A stretch of 64,000 bases of DNA from Rhodopseudomonas palustris (GCF_013415845.1 NZ_CP058907.1:1178001-1242000); one strand, 5' to 3'; counted from the first letter of the stretch, positions 15,986-24,851 are shown. Made by a program: numbers and translations. Notes: generated from the sequence alone by a model not told the origin.

Positions 15986-17035
15986 ATGACTGACCCCTCC
16001 CGTCTCGTCACACCCGAGCGCCGCGGTGATGACCTCGGCGATGCGGCGCTGCGGCCGCAGAATCTGTCCGAGTTCGTCGGCCAGCAGCAGGCGCGCGCCA
16101 ACTTGCAGGTGTTCATCGACGCCGCGCGCAAGCGCAAAGAGGCGCTCGATCACGTGCTGTTCGTAGGTCCCCCGGGCCTCGGCAAGACCACCCTGGCGCA
16201 GATCGTGGCGCGCGAGCTCGGCGTCGGATTTCGCGCCACATCGGGACCAGTGATTGCGAAGGCCGGCGATCTCGCAGCCTTGCTGACCAATCTCGAAGAA
16301 CGCGATGTGTTGTTCATCGACGAGATTCACCGTCTCAGCCCGTCGGTCGAGGAGGTGCTGTATCCGGCGATGGAGGACTTCCAGCTCGACTTGATCATCG
16401 GCGAAGGCCCGGCAGCCCGCTCGGTGAAGATCGATCTGTCGAAGTTCACCCTTGTTGGCGCCACCACGCGCGCCGGCCTCCTGACCAATCCGCTGCGCGA
16501 CCGCTTCGGCATTCCGATCCGGTTGAATTTCTACACGATCGAGGAGCTGGAGAGCATCGTCACCCGTGGTGCGCGCGTGCTCGGGACTCCGATCACGGCT
16601 GACGGCGCCAACGAGATCGCCCGCCGCGCCCGCGGCACGCCGCGCATCGCCGGCCGCCTGCTGCGCCGGGTCCGCGACTTTGCTTCCGCAGCCGATGCCG
16701 AAGCGATCGACCGCACCATCGCCGACCATGCGCTTGGCGCGCTGGAAGTCGATAGTGCGGGCCTCGATGCGATGGATCGGCGTTACCTCACCACGATCGC
16801 GCTCAACTATGGCGGCGGCCCGGTCGGTGTCGAGACGATGGCAGCGGCTCTGTCCGAGCCGCGCGACGCCATCGAGGACATCATCGAACCGTATCTGATC
16901 CAGTGCGGTTATCTGCAGCGCACCCCGCGCGGGCGCCTGCTGACCGACCACGCCTTCCGCCACCTCGGCCTCGCCGCCCCCTCGCGCGACCCGGCGCAGT
17001 TCGGGTTGTTTGGCGATACAGGGGACCAAGAGTAG
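15986..17035 (+). CDS. ruvB: Holliday junction helicase motor RuvB
   Basis: RuvB is the AAA+ ring ATPase that drives branch migration with RuvA. The 349-aa product has Walker A GPPGLGKT (61-68), Walker B with [11 protein letters not shown], the sensor block [19 protein letters not shown] and the C-terminal winged helix ([20 protein letters not shown]). The start at ATG 15986 ([12 protein letters not shown]) is chosen over longer in-frame extensions, because those would translate the palindromic repeat. ybgC begins eight bases downstream. Confidence 0.96.
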   Translation: MTDPSRLVTPERRGDDLGDAALRPQNLSEFVGQQQARANLQVFIDAARKRKEALDHVLFVGPPGLGKTTLAQIVARELGVGFRATSGPVIAKAGDLAALLTNLEERDVLFIDEIHRLSPSVEEVLYPAMEDFQLDLIIGEGPAARSVKIDLSKFTLVGATTRAGLLTNPLRDRFGIPIRLNFYTIEELESIVTRGARVLGTPITADGANEIARRARGTPRIAGRLLRRVRDFASAADAEAIDRTIADHALGALEVDSAGLDAMDRRYLTTIALNYGGGPVGVETMAAALSEPRDAIEDIIEPYLIQCGYLQRTPRGRLLTDHAFRHLGLAAPSRDPAQFGLFGDTGDQE

Positions 17036-17042
17036 CTCAACG

Positions 17043-17507
17043 ATGGCTGACGCTCGCTTGCATCATCTTTCCCTCGACGGCGCCATCATCGATGGCGCTC
17101 ACCACATGCACGTCCGGGTCTATTACGAGGACACCGACTTCTCCGGCATCGTCTATCACGCCAACTACCTGCGCTTCATGGAACGGGGGCGGACCAATTA
17201 TCTGCGGCTGCTTGGGGCGGCGCAGAGCGAGTTGTTCGCGGAAGCCGAAAGCGAAACCCCGGGCTTTGCCTTCGTGGTGCGGTCGATGCAGCTCGACTTC
17301 CTCAAGTCGGCAAAGATGGACGACCTGCTCGAGGTGATCACCCGGCCGGTCGAAGTCCGCGGCGCTTCGATCACCATGCAGCAGCAGATCAAGCGGGGCG
17401 ATCTCGTGCTGATGGAGGCCAAGGTCAAGGTCGCGTTCGTCTCCGGCGGCCGCGCTAGGCCTATTCCGATACCGCTCCGGGTGGCCATGAAGGCGGACGT
17501 GGCCTGA
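17043..17507 (+). CDS. ybgC: YbgC-type acyl-CoA thioesterase of the Tol-Pal cluster
   Basis: A hot-dog-fold thioesterase of 154 aa (start ATG 17043). The active-site pattern YYEDTDFSGIVYHANYLRF, with the catalytic Asp in DTD, is diagnostic of the 4-hydroxybenzoyl-CoA-thioesterase-like YbgC family. It is usually the first gene of the tol-pal operon, but here tolQ lies 11 kb further on. It follows ruvB at once and is probably read with it. A longer in-frame start at 17010 would overlap ruvB and is less likely. Confidence 0.9.
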   Translation: MADARLHHLSLDGAIIDGAHHMHVRVYYEDTDFSGIVYHANYLRFMERGRTNYLRLLGAAQSELFAEAESETPGFAFVVRSMQLDFLKSAKMDDLLEVITRPVEVRGASITMQQQIKRGDLVLMEAKVKVAFVSGGRARPIPIPLRVAMKADVA

Positions 17508-17605
17508 CCCCGCCGGGCGGCCGTTGCCTGTTTCCCGAGCTAGGGTGCTCCGGAATTTGATGTTACAGGGGGCGAGCCGGAAGCTCGAACCCCTCGGACA
17601 TCTTG

Positions 17606-18916
17606 ATGAGTGATAAGCCCCATAGGATTGTTATCGTCGGCGGCGGCGCCGGTGGCCTGGAACTCGCCACGGCGCTCGGCAACAAGTACGGTAAGTCGGA
17701 CGCCGTCCGCGTCACCCTGGTCGACCGCAGCCGCACTCACATCTGGAAGCCGCTATTGCATGCGATTGCCGCCGGCTCGCTGCGCCGCTCCCAGCACGAG
17801 CTGAACTATCTGGCCCAGGCGCATTGGCACGGCTTCCATTATCGCCTCGGCGAGATGAATGGTCTCGACCGCGCCCGCAAGGTGATCAAGCTGGCCCCGG
17901 TGATCGACGACGAAGGCCGCGAAATCAATCCGGAAAGCGAGCTTGCTTACGACACGCTGGTGATCGCGATCGGAAGCGTTACCAATGATTTCGGCACCCC
18001 GGGGGCGCGCGATCACGCGGTGCCGTTGGAGACGCCAGAGCAGGCGTCGCGCTTCAACAAGCGCATGGTCAATGCCTGTCTGCGCGCTCAGCATCAGCAC
18101 GCCCCGATCGAGCCGGGGCAGCTGCATGTTGCGATCATCGGCGCCGGCGCCACCGGCACCGAACTCGCCGCCGAGCTGCATCACACCGCGCGCGAGATCA
18201 TCGCCTACGGTCTCGACAAGATCGATCCTGAGCATGACCTCAAGATCGTGCTGATCGAAGCCGCGCCGCGCATTCTGCCGGCGCTGCCGCCGCGTATTTC
18301 GGATGCGACGCTCAAGCTGCTGCTCGATCTCGGCGTCGAGGTGCGCACCGGCGCCCGCGTGGCGGAAGTGCTCGACCATGCGGTCCGTCTAGCCGACGGC
18401 GAAGTGATCCCGTCGGAGCTGGTGGTGTGGGCGGCCGGCGTGCGCGCTCCGGATTTTCTCGAAGGGATCGACGGCCTGGACACCAACCGCATCAACCAGC
18501 TGGTGGTGCGGCCGACGCTGCAGACCACCCGCGACGATAATGTGTTCGGGATGGGCGACTGCGCTGCCTGCGCAATTCCCGGCTACGAGAACGGCGTGCC
18601 GCCGCGGGCGCAGGCCGCTCACCAGGAAGCCGAATTCATGCTGGAGCAGATCGAGAAGCGGCTGAAGGGCGAGCCGCTCGGCGAATTCCGCTATCGCGAT
18701 CTCGGCTCGCTGGTGTCGCTCGGCAAGTATTCCGCAGTCGGCAATCTGATGGGATCGCTGGTCGGTAAGAGCTTTCTGATCGAAGGCTATTTCGCTCGCT
18801 TCATGTATCGCTCGCTCTACAAGATGCACGAAGCGGCGCTGTACGGCCGCGGCCGCACCCTGCTCAGCGTGCTGTCTGGCTCCACACGACCCACCCCCAC
18901 GGTGAAGTTGCACTAG
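17606..18916 (+). CDS. ndh: type II NADH dehydrogenase (NDH-2)
   Basis: A membrane-associated flavoprotein that passes electrons from NADH to quinone without pumping protons. The product of about 436 aa has the FAD-binding GGGAGGLELA near the N-terminus (about residue 14), the NADH-binding GAGATGTELAAEL at about 177, and FGMGDCAACAIPG near 313, which carries the FAD-contacting GD. The C-terminal tail (LIEGYFARFMYRSLYKMHEAAL) is the amphipathic membrane anchor of NDH-2. An in-frame TTG lies one codon before the ATG at 17606. It is the first gene of the block that separates ybgC from tolQ. Confidence 0.9.
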   Translation: MSDKPHRIVIVGGGAGGLELATALGNKYGKSDAVRVTLVDRSRTHIWKPLLHAIAAGSLRRSQHELNYLAQAHWHGFHYRLGEMNGLDRARKVIKLAPVIDDEGREINPESELAYDTLVIAIGSVTNDFGTPGARDHAVPLETPEQASRFNKRMVNACLRAQHQHAPIEPGQLHVAIIGAGATGTELAAELHHTAREIIAYGLDKIDPEHDLKIVLIEAAPRILPALPPRISDATLKLLLDLGVEVRTGARVAEVLDHAVRLADGEVIPSELVVWAAGVRAPDFLEGIDGLDTNRINQLVVRPTLQTTRDDNVFGMGDCAACAIPGYENGVPPRAQAAHQEAEFMLEQIEKRLKGEPLGEFRYRDLGSLVSLGKYSAVGNLMGSLVGKSFLIEGYFARFMYRSLYKMHEAALYGRGRTLLSVLSGSTRPTPTVKLH

Positions 18917-19025
18917 CCTTCCGAGCTGCCTCGGGTCGCCCCGGTGTCTCCCGGACAGCCTGTGCGACCGCCGTAGGTTAGATTGGCGGCGTAACGGCTG
19001 ATTCGGGCGCACAGGGAGGTCGCAC

Positions 19026-20276
19026 GTGACGGGAGGAGTTCAGTCTCGCGAGGTGCCGCTGATGGGGCAGGGCGAGCGCGATTTGCGGCTCGATTTCCTG
19101 CGCGGCGTCGGCCAGTGGATGATCTTTGTTGATCACATCCCGTACAATTTCCTCAACTGGTTCACGCTGCGCAACTACGGCTTCTGCGACGCCGCTGAAT
19201 TCTTCGTTTACATCTCCGGCTATTCGATCGGGTTCGCTTACGGACCGGCGGTGCGTGCCGGCGAGATGGTCGCGGCGACCAAGCGACTGTGGACCCGCGC
19301 GGCGCAGCTCTATGTCGCGCACATCTTCCTGTTCCTGTTCTTCACCGCGCAGATCTCCCGTGCGGCGCGTCGGTTCGACAATCCGATGTACAAGGACGAG
19401 TTCAACGTCGCGCAATTCCTCGAAAATCCTGACGTGATGATCCAGCAGGCGCTGCTGCTGAAGTACAAGCCGGTCAATCTCGACGTGCTGCCGCTGTACA
19501 TCGTTCTTGTGGTTGCCGCGCCGCTGATCCTGTGGGGCCTGCTGCGAAGGCCGACTCTGACGCTGGTGTGCTCCGGCCTGCTGTACCTCGTCTCTCGCCA
19601 CTTCGGCTGGAATCTGCCGTCTTTCCCCGACGGACATTGGTATTTCAACCCGTTCGCCTGGCAGTTTCTGTTTGTGTTCGGCATCTGGTGCGGCTTCGGC
19701 AATGGCCCGCAAATTCGGCCCTGGGTGAAGTCGCTGCCCAATCAGATCCTGAGCTGGACGATCGTGCTGGTCGCGCTGGTGATCGCGTTGTCGTGGAATT
19801 TCGAAGCGCTCTACGGCCTGGTGCCGGAGTCGATCGGCAAGATCCTGTATCCGATCGACAAGACAAGCCTGGCGCCGGTGCGTCTGATCCACTTCCTCGC
19901 ACTGCTTGCGATCGTCGTGAAGCTACTGCCGCCGGATCTGCCGGCGCTACGCTCCGAGCATCTGCGCCCGATCATCCTGTGCGGCCAGCGCTCGCTGCCG
20001 GTGTTCTGCTTCGGTGTGATCCTCGCCTTCACGGCGCATTGGATCCTGGTGCAGGTGTCGGGCAGCATCGCGATGCAGATCCTGGTCAGCGTCGGCGGCA
20101 TCGGCCTGATGACCGGCGTGGCTTGGCTCGCGACCTGGTACCGGACGCTGCCGACGCTGGTGACGGTGCCTGCGACGGTGCCGGTCGATCACGGCGACGA
20201 GGTGCCGGCGGAAGCCGAGAAGGCGTCGATCGCTGAGCCCTCCGCTCCGGAGCGGGGGCCGACCGAGCGCGCTTGA
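19026..20276 (+). CDS. OpgC-like polytopic membrane acyltransferase
   Basis: A 416-aa membrane protein with about ten hydrophobic segments. The N-terminal block RDLRLDFLRGVGQWMIFVDH and CDAAEFFVYISGYSIGFAYG is typical of OpgC/MdoC, the family that adds succinyl groups to periplasmic glucans. The GTG start at 19026 is supported by GGAGG six bases upstream. The tail after the last helix is polar and rich in Pro, Glu and Ala. No opgG or opgH gene is seen nearby, so the acceptor molecule is uncertain. Confidence 0.8.
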   Translation: MTGGVQSREVPLMGQGERDLRLDFLRGVGQWMIFVDHIPYNFLNWFTLRNYGFCDAAEFFVYISGYSIGFAYGPAVRAGEMVAATKRLWTRAAQLYVAHIFLFLFFTAQISRAARRFDNPMYKDEFNVAQFLENPDVMIQQALLLKYKPVNLDVLPLYIVLVVAAPLILWGLLRRPTLTLVCSGLLYLVSRHFGWNLPSFPDGHWYFNPFAWQFLFVFGIWCGFGNGPQIRPWVKSLPNQILSWTIVLVALVIALSWNFEALYGLVPESIGKILYPIDKTSLAPVRLIHFLALLAIVVKLLPPDLPALRSEHLRPIILCGQRSLPVFCFGVILAFTAHWILVQVSGSIAMQILVSVGGIGLMTGVAWLATWYRTLPTLVTVPATVPVDHGDEVPAEAEKASIAEPSAPERGPTERA

Positions 20277-20280
20277 CTCG

Positions 20281-20298
20281 CTGTACCGATCAGTACAG
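20281..20298. promoter_or_regulatory. candidate TetR operator
   Basis: CTGTAC-CGATCA-GTACAG is a perfect 6-6-6 inverted repeat five bases after the OpgC stop and 36 bases before the DUF1348 ATG. A TTGACT (-35-like) sits just upstream at 20274. Together with a TetR gene two positions downstream, this is the expected place for an autoregulatory operator. Confidence 0.6.
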
Positions 20299-20333
20299 TC
20301 TCGCTGCGTTGAGTTCGCAGTGGAGAAGCCGTC

Positions 20334-20801
20334 ATGTCTCGTCCCCCGTTGCCGCCGTTCACCCGCGAGACCGCAACCCAGAAGGTGCGGATGGCCGAAG
20401 ATGCCTGGAACTCGCGTGACCCGGCGCGGGTGTCCCTGGCCTACACGCCCGACAGCCGCTGGCGGAATCGCGCCGAGTTTCTGCAAGGCCGCGACGCCAT
20501 TGTCGAATTCCTGACCCGTAAATGGGCGAGGGAACACGATTATCGGCTGATCAAGGACCTCTGGGCGTTCGACGGTCGGTTCATCGCGGTGCGGTTTCAG
20601 TACGAGTGGCACGATGAAGCCGGGCTTTGGTATCGCTCCTATGGCAACGAGCAGTGGGAATTCGACGACGACGGACTGATGCGGCGGCGGGAGGCCTCCA
20701 TCAACGACGTCGCGATCAGCGAGGGCGACCGCCGCTTCCACTGGTCGGCACCCGGTCCGCGTCCCGACGATGTGCCGGGGCTCGCCGCAGAGCCGTTCTG
20801 A
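20334..20801 (+). CDS. SnoaL/NTF2-fold protein, DUF1348 family
   Basis: A 155-aa protein with the DUF1348 pattern: [20 protein letters not shown] at the start, [21 protein letters not shown], then [16 protein letters not shown] and [17 protein letters not shown]. The NTF2 fold supports binding or enzymatic roles, but no reaction is established for the family. It is followed after 16 bases by a TetR gene and preceded by the palindrome at 20281, so both are likely one TetR-controlled unit. Confidence 0.85.
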   Translation: MSRPPLPPFTRETATQKVRMAEDAWNSRDPARVSLAYTPDSRWRNRAEFLQGRDAIVEFLTRKWAREHDYRLIKDLWAFDGRFIAVRFQYEWHDEAGLWYRSYGNEQWEFDDDGLMRRREASINDVAISEGDRRFHWSAPGPRPDDVPGLAAEPF

Positions 20802-20817
20802 CCGTGCCGGGAGAGAG

Positions 20818-21366
20818 ATGAAGGACCGAGCCTCCCTGCTGCCGCTGCTTGGCGAAGTATTTCGGACCCACGGCTACGAAGGGGCGTCGCTGGCGCTGAT
20901 CACCGAGGCGACTGGGCTCGGCAAGGGGAGCCTGTATCACTTCTTCCCCGGCGGTAAGAAGCAGATGGCCGAAGAGGTGCTGGCCGAGATCGACGGCTGG
21001 TTCGAGGCCCACATCTTCGCGCCGCTGCGCGATCCGTCCGATCCTCCTGCCGCCATCGCGGCGATGCTCTCGGGCGTGGACGAATATTTCCGCTCGGGTC
21101 GTCGCGTCTGCTTGGTCGGGGTGATCGCGCTCGGCCGTGCGCGCGATGAATTCGCCGCGCCGGTGAACGACTATTTCGCTCGCTGGCAGGACGCGCTGGC
21201 GGCGGCGCTACGCCGCTGCGGAGTGTCGGCCGCCGCGGCCCGGCGCCGTGCCGAGGATGCCGTGCTGTCGATCCAGGGCGCCCTGGTGCTGGCGCGCGCG
21301 CGCGACGATGCCGCCGTGTTCACACGCGCATTGTCCGAATTGAAAGGGCGACTGCTGGCTGCGTAG
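20818..21366 (+). CDS. TetR-family repressor
   Basis: A 182-aa regulator. The helix-turn-helix is at about residues 20-46 (GASLALITEATGLGKGSLYHFFPGGKKQMA, whose end is the typical G-S-x-Y-x-F-x-x-K). The C-terminal ligand domain has EYFRSGRRVCLVGVIALG, resembling the YcdC/AcrR-like subset with a C-terminal TetR_C_16-type fold. GGGAGAG directly precedes the ATG at 20818. It probably controls the DUF1348 gene and itself through the palindrome at 20281. The effector is unknown. Confidence 0.85.
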   Translation: MKDRASLLPLLGEVFRTHGYEGASLALITEATGLGKGSLYHFFPGGKKQMAEEVLAEIDGWFEAHIFAPLRDPSDPPAAIAAMLSGVDEYFRSGRRVCLVGVIALGRARDEFAAPVNDYFARWQDALAAALRRCGVSAAAARRRAEDAVLSIQGALVLARARDDAAVFTRALSELKGRLLAA

Positions 21367-21464
21367 CGTGCCTCAGAGTGTACCCGTGGGTTCCAGGCCC
21401 TCGGTCATCCGCTTCGTTGACGACCTCGTTCCTGGCTTGGACAGGCAAACATTGTTCGGCATGC

Positions 21465-21491
21465 TGTCGGCCAAGGACGACGATGATCGTC
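21465..21491 (+). promoter_or_regulatory. candidate ECF42 promoter, copy 1
   Basis: TGTCGG (21465-21470), 17-base spacer, CGTC (21488-21491), 24 bases before the DGPF start. The -10 context GATCGTCTT is identical to the second copy at 24848. The TGTCG...CGTC layout matches what is known for the ECF42 group. Confidence 0.65.
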
Positions 21492-21515
21492 TTACAGCCG
21501 AGGGAGACGCACGCC

Positions 21516-21887
21516 ATGCTCTACGCCATCCTTTGCTATCACGATGAGGGCTTTGTCGGCTCCTGGAGCCGCGAAGAAGACGCCGCCGTGATGGAGAAGC
21601 TGAAGGTGGTGCACGGCAAGCTCGCCGAGGCGGGCCGTCTTGGGCCGGTGGCGCGGCTGCTGCCGACCACCGCGGCGACGACCCTGCGCAAGGATTCCGA
21701 GCCGCCCGTCGTGATCGACGGTCCGTTTGCTGAAACCAAGGAGCAACTGCTCGGCTTCTATGTCGTCGAGTGTGATGGTCTCGACTGTGCGCTCGAGGTG
21801 GCGCGCGATCTCGGCCGCGCCAATCCCGGCGGGGCTTACGAGATCCGCCCGATCGGGCTGTTCATGCCGGGGACGGCGCAGCCATGA
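21516..21887 (+). CDS. YCII-related DGPF-domain protein (ECF42 partner)
   Basis: A 123-aa protein with the DGPF signature IDGPFAETKEQLLGFYVVE and the N-terminal MLYAILCYHDEG typical of YCII-related ferredoxin-like folds. The start at ATG 21516 has GAGGGAGACG upstream. Its stop overlaps the sigma-factor ATG (ATGA at 21884). DGPF genes next to ECF42 sigma factors are the rule in that group and are their usual targets. The biochemical role is not known. Confidence 0.88.
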   Translation: MLYAILCYHDEGFVGSWSREEDAAVMEKLKVVHGKLAEAGRLGPVARLLPTTAATTLRKDSEPPVVIDGPFAETKEQLLGFYVVECDGLDCALEVARDLGRANPGGAYEIRPIGLFMPGTAQP

Positions 21888-23152
21888 CCGACCTCGCCTG
21901 GATCGAAACCGCGATCACCGCGGCGCGGCCCCAGGCGATCGGCGCGCTGCTGCGCTACTTCCGCGATCTCGACACCGCCGAGGAGGCGTTCCAGAACGCC
22001 TGCCTGCGGGCGCTGAATGCCTGGCCGCAGAATGGGCCGCCGCGTGACCCTACAGCATGGCTGATTATGGTCGGCCGCAATGTTGCGATCGACGATCTGC
22101 GGCGCGGCACGAAGCAACAGCCGCTTCCTGATGACGCGGTGATTTCCGATCTCGACGATGCCGAGGACGCGCTCGCCGAGCGGCTCGACGGCTCGCATTA
22201 TCGCGACGACATCCTGCGGCTGCTCTTCATCTGCTGTCACCCCGAGCTGCCGCCGACCCAGCAGATCGCACTGGCGCTGCGCATCGTCTCGGGACTGACC
22301 GTGCCGCAGATCGCGCGGGCGTTCCTGGTGACCGATGCGGCGATGGAGCAGCGCATCACCCGCGCCAAGGCCAAGGTTGCGCGGGCCGGCGTACCGTTCG
22401 AGACCCCCGGCGCAGTCGAGCGCGCCGAGCGTCTCGGCGCGGTGGCGGCGATGATCTATCTCCTCTTCAACGAGGGCTATTCGGCCGCGGGCGAGACCGC
22501 CGGGGTCCGCGCGCCGCTGTGCGAGGAGGCGATCCGGCTGGCGCGCCTGTTGCTGCGGCTGTTTCCGTCCGAGCCGGAGATCATGGGGCTGACGGCGCTG
22601 ATGCTGCTACAGCACGCCCGGGCGCCAGCGCGGTTCGATTCCGGCGGCACGATCGTGCTGCTGGAGGATCAGGACCGTAGCTTGTGGAACGGCACGATGA
22701 TTGCCGAGGGGCTAGCGCTGATCGACAAGGCGATGCGTCACCGCTGCACCGGCGCGTATCAGATCCAGGCGGCGATCGGCGCGCTGCACGCACGCGCGCC
22801 GCGCTATGAGGACACGGATTGGGCGCAGATCGATCTGCTGTACGGCTCGCTCGAAATCCTGCAGCCGTCACCGGTGATCACGCTCAACCGCGCGGTGGCG
22901 GTGGCCAAGCTGCGCGGACCGGAAGCGGCGCTGGCGATGATCGCGCCATTCGAAGCCCGGCTCGGCAGTTACTTTCATTACTTCGGTGCCAAAGGCGCGC
23001 TACTGCTGCAGCAAGGACGCTGCGACGAAGCGCGCACCGCGTTCGACCGGGCGATCGCCCTTGCCCGCACTCCGGCCGAGGTCTCGCACATCCGGATGCA
23101 TCTCGACCGGCTGATGCGGGAGGCCGACGCGGCCGGGCGTGCGAGCGCGTAG
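21884..23152 (+). CDS. ECF42-type RNA polymerase sigma factor with C-terminal extension
   Basis: A 422-aa extracytoplasmic-function sigma factor. Sigma-2 is at about residues 10-80 (LRYFRDLDTAEEAFQNACLRAL, PTAWLIMVGRNVAIDDLRR) and sigma-4 at about 110-170 (LPPTQQIALALRIVSGLTV, TDAAMEQRITRAKAKV). The remaining 230 residues are a helical TPR-like extension that opens with IYLLFNEGYSA, a hallmark of ECF42. No anti-sigma gene is adjacent, in line with control by the fused extension. It is translationally coupled to the DGPF gene upstream. Confidence 0.88.
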   Translation: MTDLAWIETAITAARPQAIGALLRYFRDLDTAEEAFQNACLRALNAWPQNGPPRDPTAWLIMVGRNVAIDDLRRGTKQQPLPDDAVISDLDDAEDALAERLDGSHYRDDILRLLFICCHPELPPTQQIALALRIVSGLTVPQIARAFLVTDAAMEQRITRAKAKVARAGVPFETPGAVERAERLGAVAAMIYLLFNEGYSAAGETAGVRAPLCEEAIRLARLLLRLFPSEPEIMGLTALMLLQHARAPARFDSGGTIVLLEDQDRSLWNGTMIAEGLALIDKAMRHRCTGAYQIQAAIGALHARAPRYEDTDWAQIDLLYGSLEILQPSPVITLNRAVAVAKLRGPEAALAMIAPFEARLGSYFHYFGAKGALLLQQGRCDEARTAFDRAIALARTPAEVSHIRMHLDRLMREADAAGRASA

Positions 23153-23172
23153 TCGTCGGACTGACCAGGCGG

Positions 23173-23961
23173 CTAACTATTTTTGCGTTCACCGCGCAGC
23201 GACGGCAGGCCGATGCCGGCGGCGTCGAAGCCGCCGTCCACCGCTAGAATTTGTCCGGTGATGTAGCTGGCGCGATCGCTGCACAGGAAGAAGATGGCCT
23301 CCGCCAGCTCCTCCTCGAGGCCGTAGCGTGCCATCGGAATCGCGTCGCGATAGTCGGACCGGATGTCCGCAGTGTGGACCTGCTTGGCCATTGCGGTGTC
23401 GACCGGACCGGGCGCAACGCCGTTGACGCGGATGCCGAGCGCGGCGAGTTCGACCGCGCACTGCTTGGTGAAGTGCGCCAGCCCGGCTTTGCTCGACCCG
23501 TAGGCGACGCGCAGGGTCGAGGCACGGAGCGACGAGATCGATGTGATGTTGACGATCGCGCCCCCGCCGGAGTCGCGCATCAGCGGCACCGCGGCCTGGG
23601 TCATCAGGAACGGACCGGTCAGGTTGACGTCCATCACCCGCTGCCATTCGTCCGGCGTCGTCTCCATCAGCGGCTTGAACACCGCAATGCCGGCGTTGTT
23701 GACGAGCGCATCGAGCCGTCCGAACCGCTCAGTGACCGCAGCGATGTCGCGGGCGACCGACCCGCGATCGGCGACGTCACAATGCAGCGCAATGGTGCGT
23801 TCGGGCAGGGCCAACGCCTGCATTGCGGCGCGCAGTCCGTCATCGTCGCGGTCGAGCAGCGCCACCGACCAGCCGTCGGCGAGAAAGCGCTTGGCCGCTG
23901 CGAGTCCGATGCCGCGAGCGGCTCCGGTTACCAGCGCGACATGGGGCGAGGATGCGGTCAT
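23173..23961 (-). CDS. short-chain dehydrogenase/reductase
   Basis: A 262-aa classical SDR. It has the NAD(P)-binding TGAARGIG near residue 12, NNAGIAVF, the catalytic Ser in NITSISS and the Tyr-x-x-x-Lys in YGSSKAGL, with the C-terminal YITGQILAVDGGF. The aspartate in LLDRDDDG after the second strand favours NAD over NADP. ATG 23961 is used; an in-frame ATG five codons earlier (23976) is also possible. It converges on the ECF42 gene with 20 bases between stops. The substrate is unknown. Confidence 0.87.
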   Translation of the reverse strand: MTASSPHVALVTGAARGIGLAAAKRFLADGWSVALLDRDDDGLRAAMQALALPERTIALHCDVADRGSVARDIAAVTERFGRLDALVNNAGIAVFKPLMETTPDEWQRVMDVNLTGPFLMTQAAVPLMRDSGGGAIVNITSISSLRASTLRVAYGSSKAGLAHFTKQCAVELAALGIRVNGVAPGPVDTAMAKQVHTADIRSDYRDAIPMARYGLEEELAEAIFFLCSDRASYITGQILAVDGGFDAAGIGLPSLRGERKNS

Positions 23962-24202
23962 GGCTGTTCCAGTCATTTCAGTGTCATCGAGCGGATGGGA
24001 TTGTTCAGCGGATCGGCGCGCGCCAAGGCAGCGGCGGCTTGACGATACACATGCCAGCGTCCCGCCGTTGCTGTCCAGCGCCGCACTGTCACGGCAGCCC
24101 TGTTGGGAACAAGTCGACGACATCCGGTTTACATCGAACTGAAATACAACTTCACATCCCGGCGGGACGACGCCGCCGCATTTCAGAAATTGGGAGGTTT
24201 CA

Positions 24203-24379
24203 ATGCAAGACGAACTCGAAGAACGCATTCGCCATCGTGCCCAAGAGCTGTGGCATGCTCAGGGGCAGCCCGAGGGACGCAGCGAGGAATTCTGGTTGCA
24301 GGCTGAAAACGAAGTCCGCGGCGAGAAGGAAACCTACGACCAACTGAAGTCGGATCCGAGCATCACGACCAACAGCTGA
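24203..24379 (+). CDS. DUF2934 small protein
   Basis: A 58-aa protein (start MQDELEERIRHRAQ, then ELWHAQGQPEGRSEEFW and LQAENEV) with a strong GGAGGT five bases before the ATG. The pattern [IV]-R-x-R-A-x-x-L-W-x-x-x-G-x-P-x-G-x-x-x-x-x-W is the DUF2934 signature found in many short proteobacterial proteins. It is strongly charged and helical, and has no membrane segment. Function is unknown. A GGAAC-like element at 24106 may be part of a stress promoter. Confidence 0.8.
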   Translation: MQDELEERIRHRAQELWHAQGQPEGRSEEFWLQAENEVRGEKETYDQLKSDPSITTNS

Positions 24380-24392
24380 CCGTCGCTTACGG

Positions 24393-24425
24393 AAGCGCCG
24401 CCTGCGTTCTTTGCGGCGGCGCTTC
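24393..24425. terminator. bidirectional hairpin terminator
   Basis: AAGCGCCGCC (24393-24402) and GGCGGCGCTT (24415-24424) form a 10-bp stem with a 12-base loop between the DUF2934 gene and the small opposite-strand gene. A weak T-tract follows (CGTTCGTT). Confidence 0.55.
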
Positions 24426-24454
24426 GTTCGTTGGCACTAACGATCTTCGATAGG

Positions 24455-24556
24455 TCAACGCACGTAGAATACGACGCCGGCGATGGTCAGCAGCGCGGCG
24501 GCGGCAAGTAGATGCGCGAGCGCGCGCGATGCGGCGAGTTTGGTAGTGTCGTTCAT
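24455..24556 (-). CDS. 33-residue single-pass membrane peptide
   Basis: A small gene starting at ATG 24556, with GGGGAG nine bases upstream. The product starts MNDTTKLAASRALAHL and continues into one hydrophobic helix (LAAAALLTIAGVVFYV) that ends the protein. It is too short for family assignment and may be a bona fide microprotein or a chance frame. The good ribosome binding site and the terminator hairpin placed after it favour a gene. Confidence 0.5.
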   Translation of the reverse strand: MNDTTKLAASRALAHLLAAAALLTIAGVVFYVR

Positions 24557-24824
24557 GCGGTTTTCTCCCCAGTCTGCAGAGCCGTTGCTGCGGCCCGCGG
24601 GCATCACGATCGGAGACGACCTGCATCGCGCAGGCACAGCCCGGCAAATATGCGCCGGACGTGATCGTTGATGAGATACGCTGAACACCCCGCGACGACC
24701 ATTCGCACTTAGAGTCCCCACTCTGCGAATAGCGACATTGGTAAGCTGGTCACTCAATGCGGCGGCAATTTGTCGGCGGATTGGTGCGCTGACGTGCGCT
24801 GCACTGCAAATCTTTCGCAGCCGA

Positions 24825-24851
24825 TGTCGGCGGGCGCGGTTACCGATCGTC
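24825..24851 (+). promoter_or_regulatory. candidate ECF42 promoter, copy 2
   Basis: TGTCGG (24825-24830), 17-base spacer, CGTC (24848-24851), in the context GATCGTCTT, which is identical to copy 1. It lies 29 bases before the second DGPF gene. No sigma gene is next to this copy, so the ECF42 factor at 21884 is its probable reader. Confidence 0.65.
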
